From Burkholderiaceae bacterium (GTDB taxonomy: Bacteria; Pseudomonadota; Gammaproteobacteria; Burkholderiales; Burkholderiaceae_E): DNA of 9,684 nt. The DNA lies in NCBI GenBank assembly GCA_023258775.1, contig JALQWJ010000044.1, forward strand, positions 1 to 9,684, in the 5' to 3' direction. The notes below the pieces were generated by a model. That model saw nothing but the letters and a program-made list of their open reading frames with translations. It was not told the origin of the DNA and searched no databases. Shown here piece by piece: positions 6,346 through 9,684 of the stretch. The translations under genes and the position numbers were made by a program. Positions within the stretch are counted from its first letter, which is position 1, and every line of letters begins with the position of its first letter.

Positions 6346-7092
6346 TTAGAGGGCTTGTCCACCATCGACCGCAATCGTCTGACCTGTTACCCAGGAGGCA
6401 AGATCGCTCGCTAAAAACGCAGCGACGCTCGCGACCTCTTCGGGGGTTCCATAACGACCAGACGGAATACCCGAAAGGATTCTTTCATAGAGTTTGGGAT
6501 TTTCTCGCTTTGCAACATCCCAGGTACCACCTTCAAAAAATATAGAACCCGGAGCGATACAATTCACACGGATTTTCTTAGGAGCAAACAAAAGCGCCTG
6601 AGTCTGGGTATATTCAATCAGCGCCGCTTTCACGGCACCATAAGGCGGCGTGCGAACGCTTGCCCCAAGTCCCGAAATCGACGAGATATGAATAATGCTT
6701 CCGCCTTGATTTTCAAGCGCTGGCATCGCAGCGTGGCAGGCACGTACGGTTGCCATTAAATCAATTTGTACGCTTGCAGCCCAACCCGCCTCATCGTCGG
6801 TGCGTCCAAAGCCAGAGGCATTGTTCACCAGGCAGTCAATGCCGCCTAGAAAAGATTGAGCCTCGCTGACCCACTGTTTAATCGCCTGAGCATCGCCTAG
6901 ATCGCATGCACTGGCTAAAACTCTTCCCCCATGCTGACTCAGACTCTGCTTCGCCTGATCAAGCGCGGCCTGTGATCGCGCGCAAATCGCCACATCAGCA
7001 CCTGCCATCGCAAACGCTTCAGCAATCGAAAAACCAATACCGCGGCTTCCGCCGGCAATAAGTGCCCTTCTGCCTTTAAGATCAATCTTCAT
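6346..7092 (-). CDS. Canonical SDR family NAD(P)H-dependent oxidoreductase (FabG-like)
   Basis: A 248-residue classical SDR with every expected element: GGSRGIG (14-20, Arg17 favouring NADP(H)), CARS after strand 2, CDL (Asp64), NNASG (90-94), catalytic Ser138, Tyr151 and Lys155 in SSIS and YGAVK, PGS (181-183) and the C-terminal WVTGQTIAVDGG. The residue numbers of the triad equal those of E. coli FabG. The helix-4 Asn of the usual tetrad is Asp111 here, a change tolerated in many SDRs. It would reversibly reduce a ketone or oxidise an alcohol; the substrate cannot be read. ATG 7092 is chosen because GGGAG lies eight to nine bases upstream; a TTG at 7095 is adjacent. Its stop is one base from the stop of the convergent SDR, and it is divergent from the sensor kinase, which could control it. 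Confidence 0.88.
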   Translation of the reverse strand: MKIDLKGRRALIAGGSRGIGFSIAEAFAMAGADVAICARSQAALDQAKQSLSQHGGRVLASACDLGDAQAIKQWVSEAQSFLGGIDCLVNNASGFGRTDDEAGWAASVQIDLMATVRACHAAMPALENQGGSIIHISSISGLGASVRTPPYGAVKAALIEYTQTQALLFAPKKIRVNCIAPGSIFFEGGTWDVAKRENPKLYERILSGIPSGRYGTPEEVASVAAFLASDLASWVTGQTIAVDGGQAL

Positions 7093-7227
7093 CAAGCAAA
7101 TCTCCCAAAACGCTCATTTTGCCTCTCGTGCTAGCCTTGCAACGCGAAAAAGCTTTGATCTTCCATGCAAAGCGTCCCGAATTTCGCGAACTGAAAGCGT
7201 TACCTACCCTTTTCGCTATTGATACGC
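7093..7227. promoter_or_regulatory. Divergent control region between SDR and hybrid histidine kinase
   Basis: The 135-base gap carries both promoters. It holds an inverted repeat GCTTTG (7152-7157) / CAAAGC (7168-7173) with a ten-base loop, and a perfect palindrome TTCGCGAA (7183-7190). Either could be an operator, but both are short enough to be chance. No pair of -35/-10 hexamers with good spacing stands out on either strand, and no Shine-Dalgarno precedes the kinase. Confidence 0.35.
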
Positions 7228-8991
7228 ATGCAAGGTCCTCATCGCACATCCAAGCATCAGCAACTGGTTGAAGCGCAACGCTATCACTATGCCTGGCGAA
7301 GTTTCCCGCTTTTTGTCGCAACCTTTACGGCTGGTGCCATCCTTGAGCTGGCATCAGCATGGCAGGCATCTACGGCACTTCAGATCGCCGTTTGGAGTGG
7401 CTTTGGCCTAGCCTGTTTGCTTTGGGCCCTCTGGATACTGCGCGATCGTCACCAATCAAGCCAAGAAAGCTCAGATCGCCAATCGGCTTCGGCTAAGGAA
7501 GAAAAACAGTTACAAGCGCTCTTACTGGCGGTTGGTAGTCTCGTCGGTTTGGGATGGATTGGGCTGTTCCCTGCAAGCGAGCGCCACGCCGTAAGTTTTG
7601 TGCTTTTTCACACTGGGTACTTGCTCATCAGCCTTTTGTGCCTTGGCAGTCTGAAGCGGCTATTTTTGATCGCTACAGTTCCTGCACTGTTACCGATTCC
7701 CGCAGTCCTGATTTTGTATCAGGAAATGATAGGCCTACCACTACAGGCAGCCATGATTCTAATTCCAGCAGTCATGCTAGGCTTTCAACGACGTCTTGAG
7801 ATCATGATCACTGAGTTGCTCGAGTTGCGTTTCAGTCAGCTCGATCTTCTCGACGATTTGCAGGCTCAAAGGGATGCTGCCCATCAGGCTAATCTCGCCA
7901 AGTCGAGCTTTCTGGCTACAGCAAGCCATGATCTTCGACAACCGATGCATTCTTTAAATCTTTATCTGGCATCCACAGCAGCATATCCCTTATCGGATGA
8001 CTTAAGAGATATGGTCAAAAGAATGCAGCAATGTGCAGGCTATATGAATGAAATGTTCGATTCACTGCTCGATATTGCAAGGCTTGATGCGCAGGTGATA
8101 GCACCGCGCATCGAGGCCATAAGCCTTCAATCGATCCTGCTTCGTTTGCAATCGGAGTTTCAAACAATTGCTGATGCACGAGCGATCGAGCTTCGCTTTA
8201 GTGCGGCTTCAAGTTTGGCGGTGCTCAGCGACGCCGGCATGCTCGAGCGGATCTTGCGAAACCTGATTTCAAATGCCCTGAAATATACGAGAATTGGAAC
8301 AGTCCAGGTCATAGCGAAACAGCGTGGCAACCGCGTGAGAATTGCAGTCATCGACTCCGGACCAGGTATACCACGCACCTTGAGGCGTCGCGTATTTGAA
8401 GAGTTTGCCAGGGTTCGCGAAGACGGACTTGCCGAAGGGCCGCGAGGCTTTGGCTTAGGTTTGGCGATTGCGAGAAGGCTGGCGGACACCCTAAGCATCG
8501 GACTGCGCTTGCGATCTAGTGCATTTCGCGGATCAAGCTTTTGTATCGATCTACCAACTGCACCATTTGCGCAACTCAAGCTTTCCCTGGATAAAAGCCA
8601 AACAACCGCATCGCTTGAAGGCCAGCTCGTGCTGGTCGTTGACGACGACCTGGAAGTGCTTACTGCAATGACGCTCATGCTGACCCTGCAAGGCTGCCGA
8701 ATCCTGGCTGCAGGGGGCTTTCAGGAAGCGCTCCAACAGTGTGAACGGATGCACAACAAACCATCACTACTTGTTTGTGACTACGCGCTTGGTCTTGAGA
8801 AAGACGGTTTACAGCTAATCGAACATATTCGTGAGGAATTTAATCACGATATACCCGCTGTACTCATCACCGGGGATACATCAGCAGAACATGTTGCGCT
8901 TTTTGCCCGCTCAGGTGTTGAAGTGCTTCACAAACCGGTCCATCCCGACACCATGATTCAGGCGATGAGACGGGCACTGCAAGAGGTCTGA
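7228..8991 (+). CDS. Membrane-bound hybrid sensor histidine kinase with C-terminal receiver domain
   Basis: A 587-residue inner-membrane sensor. Six hydrophobic segments lie at about 26-45, 51-71, 96-115, 121-140, 145-164 and 172-186, with no large periplasmic domain, so the signal is probably sensed in or near the membrane. A helical linker (about 190-225) leads to the dimerisation/phosphoacceptor domain with FLATASHDLRQPMHSL (His234). The ATPase domain has the N box RNLISNALKY (Asn345/Asn349), G1 DSGPG (376-380) and G2 GFGLGLAI (408-415). The receiver (about 466-585) has VDDD (471-474), phosphoacceptor Asp518 in CDYAL, Thr548 and Lys569. It lacks a DNA-binding output, so it must pass phosphate to another protein, not present in this window. 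ATG 7228 is taken as the start; TTG 7219 is the alternative, and neither has a clear ribosome site. It could regulate the divergent SDR and nearby catabolic genes; this is inference. Confidence 0.9.
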   Translation: MQGPHRTSKHQQLVEAQRYHYAWRSFPLFVATFTAGAILELASAWQASTALQIAVWSGFGLACLLWALWILRDRHQSSQESSDRQSASAKEEKQLQALLLAVGSLVGLGWIGLFPASERHAVSFVLFHTGYLLISLLCLGSLKRLFLIATVPALLPIPAVLILYQEMIGLPLQAAMILIPAVMLGFQRRLEIMITELLELRFSQLDLLDDLQAQRDAAHQANLAKSSFLATASHDLRQPMHSLNLYLASTAAYPLSDDLRDMVKRMQQCAGYMNEMFDSLLDIARLDAQVIAPRIEAISLQSILLRLQSEFQTIADARAIELRFSAASSLAVLSDAGMLERILRNLISNALKYTRIGTVQVIAKQRGNRVRIAVIDSGPGIPRTLRRRVFEEFARVREDGLAEGPRGFGLGLAIARRLADTLSIGLRLRSSAFRGSSFCIDLPTAPFAQLKLSLDKSQTTASLEGQLVLVVDDDLEVLTAMTLMLTLQGCRILAAGGFQEALQQCERMHNKPSLLVCDYALGLEKDGLQLIEHIREEFNHDIPAVLITGDTSAEHVALFARSGVEVLHKPVHPDTMIQAMRRALQEV

Positions 8992-9038
8992 GGTTTTTTG
9001 CGATGACAGATGCAAAAGCGCCACTCGGATAGGTCCGA

Positions 9039-9684
9039 CTAGGCTGTTGAGGCTTCCTGATGAAAAGGGAAATCTCTGCCAGGGGCAGCTGCGAATAGAC
9101 TCTTGGTGTAGGCATGCTTAGGAGCGCTAAACACCTCAAGCGCAGCGCCATATTCAACGACCTCGCCCTTTGACATCACCACAATGTCATCGCAAACTTG
9201 AGCAGCAACCCGCAAATCATGTGTTATGAAAAGCATTGCAAGATTGAGGCGCTGACGAATTTCCTCTAGCAATTCTAGGACCTGCGCTTGCACGCTAACA
9301 TCGAGCGCTGACACTGCCTCATCAGCAATTAAAAGCTCAGGCTCCATCGCAAGCGCTCGCGCAATGCTGATACGCTGCCTTTGGCCACCTGAGAACTGAT
9401 GCGGATAGCGATTCAAGACCGACGGATCCATCCGTACCCATTCCATCAAGGAGCGCGCTCGCTTGGCCGCCTCCTCGCGTGAAAGGCCGAAATTCATTGG
9501 ACCTTCCATGATCGTCTCGCCAACCGTCCTACGTGGATTCAACGATCGATATGGATCTTGAAACACAATCTGTACCCGCTTACGCAGCGCACGCAACTTG
9601 GCTCCGGAAAGCTTGGCCAAGTCATCGCCCTCGAGATCGATCGTGCCTGCGCTTGGATCAATTAGGCGCACGACGCATCGAGCA
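9039..9684 (-). CDS. Dipeptide/oligopeptide-type ABC transporter ATP-binding protein (partial, N-terminus off window)
   Basis: The last 214 residues of an ABC ATPase of the Dpp/Opp/Nik family; the frame stays open to the window edge, so Walker A lies outside. Visible in order: a domain start resembling RLIDPSAGTI, Q-loop VFQDPYRSLNPR, signature FSGGQRQRISIARAL, Walker B with catalytic Glu in LLIADEAVSALD, and H-loop ITHDL. The tail AYTKSLFAAAPG is the usual start of the oligopeptide C-terminal extension but ends soon after, so it is short and without the cysteine cluster of some relatives. It energises import of peptides or similar solutes with membrane partners located beyond the window. It could be a single DppF/OppF-like subunit or the second half of a duplicated ATPase such as YejF or GsiA; the fragment does not decide. 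It is convergent with the kinase, 47 bases apart. Confidence 0.88.
   Translation of the reverse strand, partial: ARCVVRLIDPSAGTIDLEGDDLAKLSGAKLRALRKRVQIVFQDPYRSLNPRRTVGETIMEGPMNFGLSREEAAKRARSLMEWVRMDPSVLNRYPHQFSGGQRQRISIARALAMEPELLIADEAVSALDVSVQAQVLELLEEIRQRLNLAMLFITHDLRVAAQVCDDIVVMSKGEVVEYGAALEVFSAPKHAYTKSLFAAAPGRDFPFHQEASTA

Noticed and set aside
8160..8678. A 172-codon minus-strand open frame opposite the kinase ATPase domain
   Set aside because: It is antisense to well-conserved kinase motifs, is dominated by Ser, Arg and Leu, and has no ribosome site or domain.
8994..9017. Hairpin TTTTGC-N10-GCAAAA in the kinase/ABC gap as a bidirectional terminator
   Set aside because: The stem is six mostly A/T pairs with a ten-base loop, and no T run follows it on either strand. 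The nearby TCGGA/TCCGA (9025-9038) is equally weak.

Overview
The window looks like chromosomal DNA of a Gram-negative bacterium, most likely a betaproteobacterium of the Burkholderiales type. This is inferred from roughly balanced base composition, GGAG-type ribosome binding sites, the 'SHDLRQP' hybrid histidine kinase class, and the mix of YeeE/YedE, SDR and acyl-CoA ligase genes. I see no tRNA, rRNA, CRISPR array, insertion sequence or phage gene. The taxonomic guess is an inference and cannot be confirmed by eye.

Layout. 2-103 (+) is the tail of an unidentified protein. 136-1251 (+) is a YeeE/YedE (TsuA-type) thiosulfate/sulfur-compound transporter with three well-placed cysteines, and its stop codon overlaps a 56-residue membrane-anchored small ORF (1241-1411, +). 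1504-2520 (-) is a stand-alone Lon-like AAA+ ATPase without a protease domain. It is divergent from 2684-3772 (+), a reductase of the progesterone 5-beta-reductase/iridoid synthase-like (PRISE) SDR family. 3789-5390 (-) is a CaiC-like AMP-forming acyl-CoA ligase, divergent from 5475-6344 (+), an SDR-fold protein in which all four catalytic positions are replaced and which carries a threefold 24-bp tandem repeat. 6346-7092 (-) is a canonical SDR reductase ending one base from the previous gene. 7228-8991 (+) is a six-TM hybrid histidine kinase with a C-terminal receiver. 9039-9684 (-) is the 3' part of a Dpp/Opp-type peptide ABC transporter ATPase that runs off the window.

How the parts may work together. 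The first three + strand genes look like a small sulfur-uptake operon. The PRISE reductase, CoA ligase and two SDRs form a plausible catabolic neighbourhood: an organic acid is activated to its CoA thioester, and C=C and C=O bonds of the skeleton are reduced or oxidised, as expected for terpenoid, steroid-like or other alicyclic acids. The substrate cannot be read from the sequence. The hybrid kinase could sense a related signal, but no cognate DNA-binding regulator is present. From the small ORF onward every gene is on the opposite strand from its neighbour, so these genes are mostly single-gene transcription units sharing divergent control regions (2521-2683, 5391-5474, 7093-7227) and closely apposed 3' ends. 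The strongest oddities are the coupled small ORF, the SDR with a K-G-G-N active site, and the in-frame minisatellite inside that same SDR.
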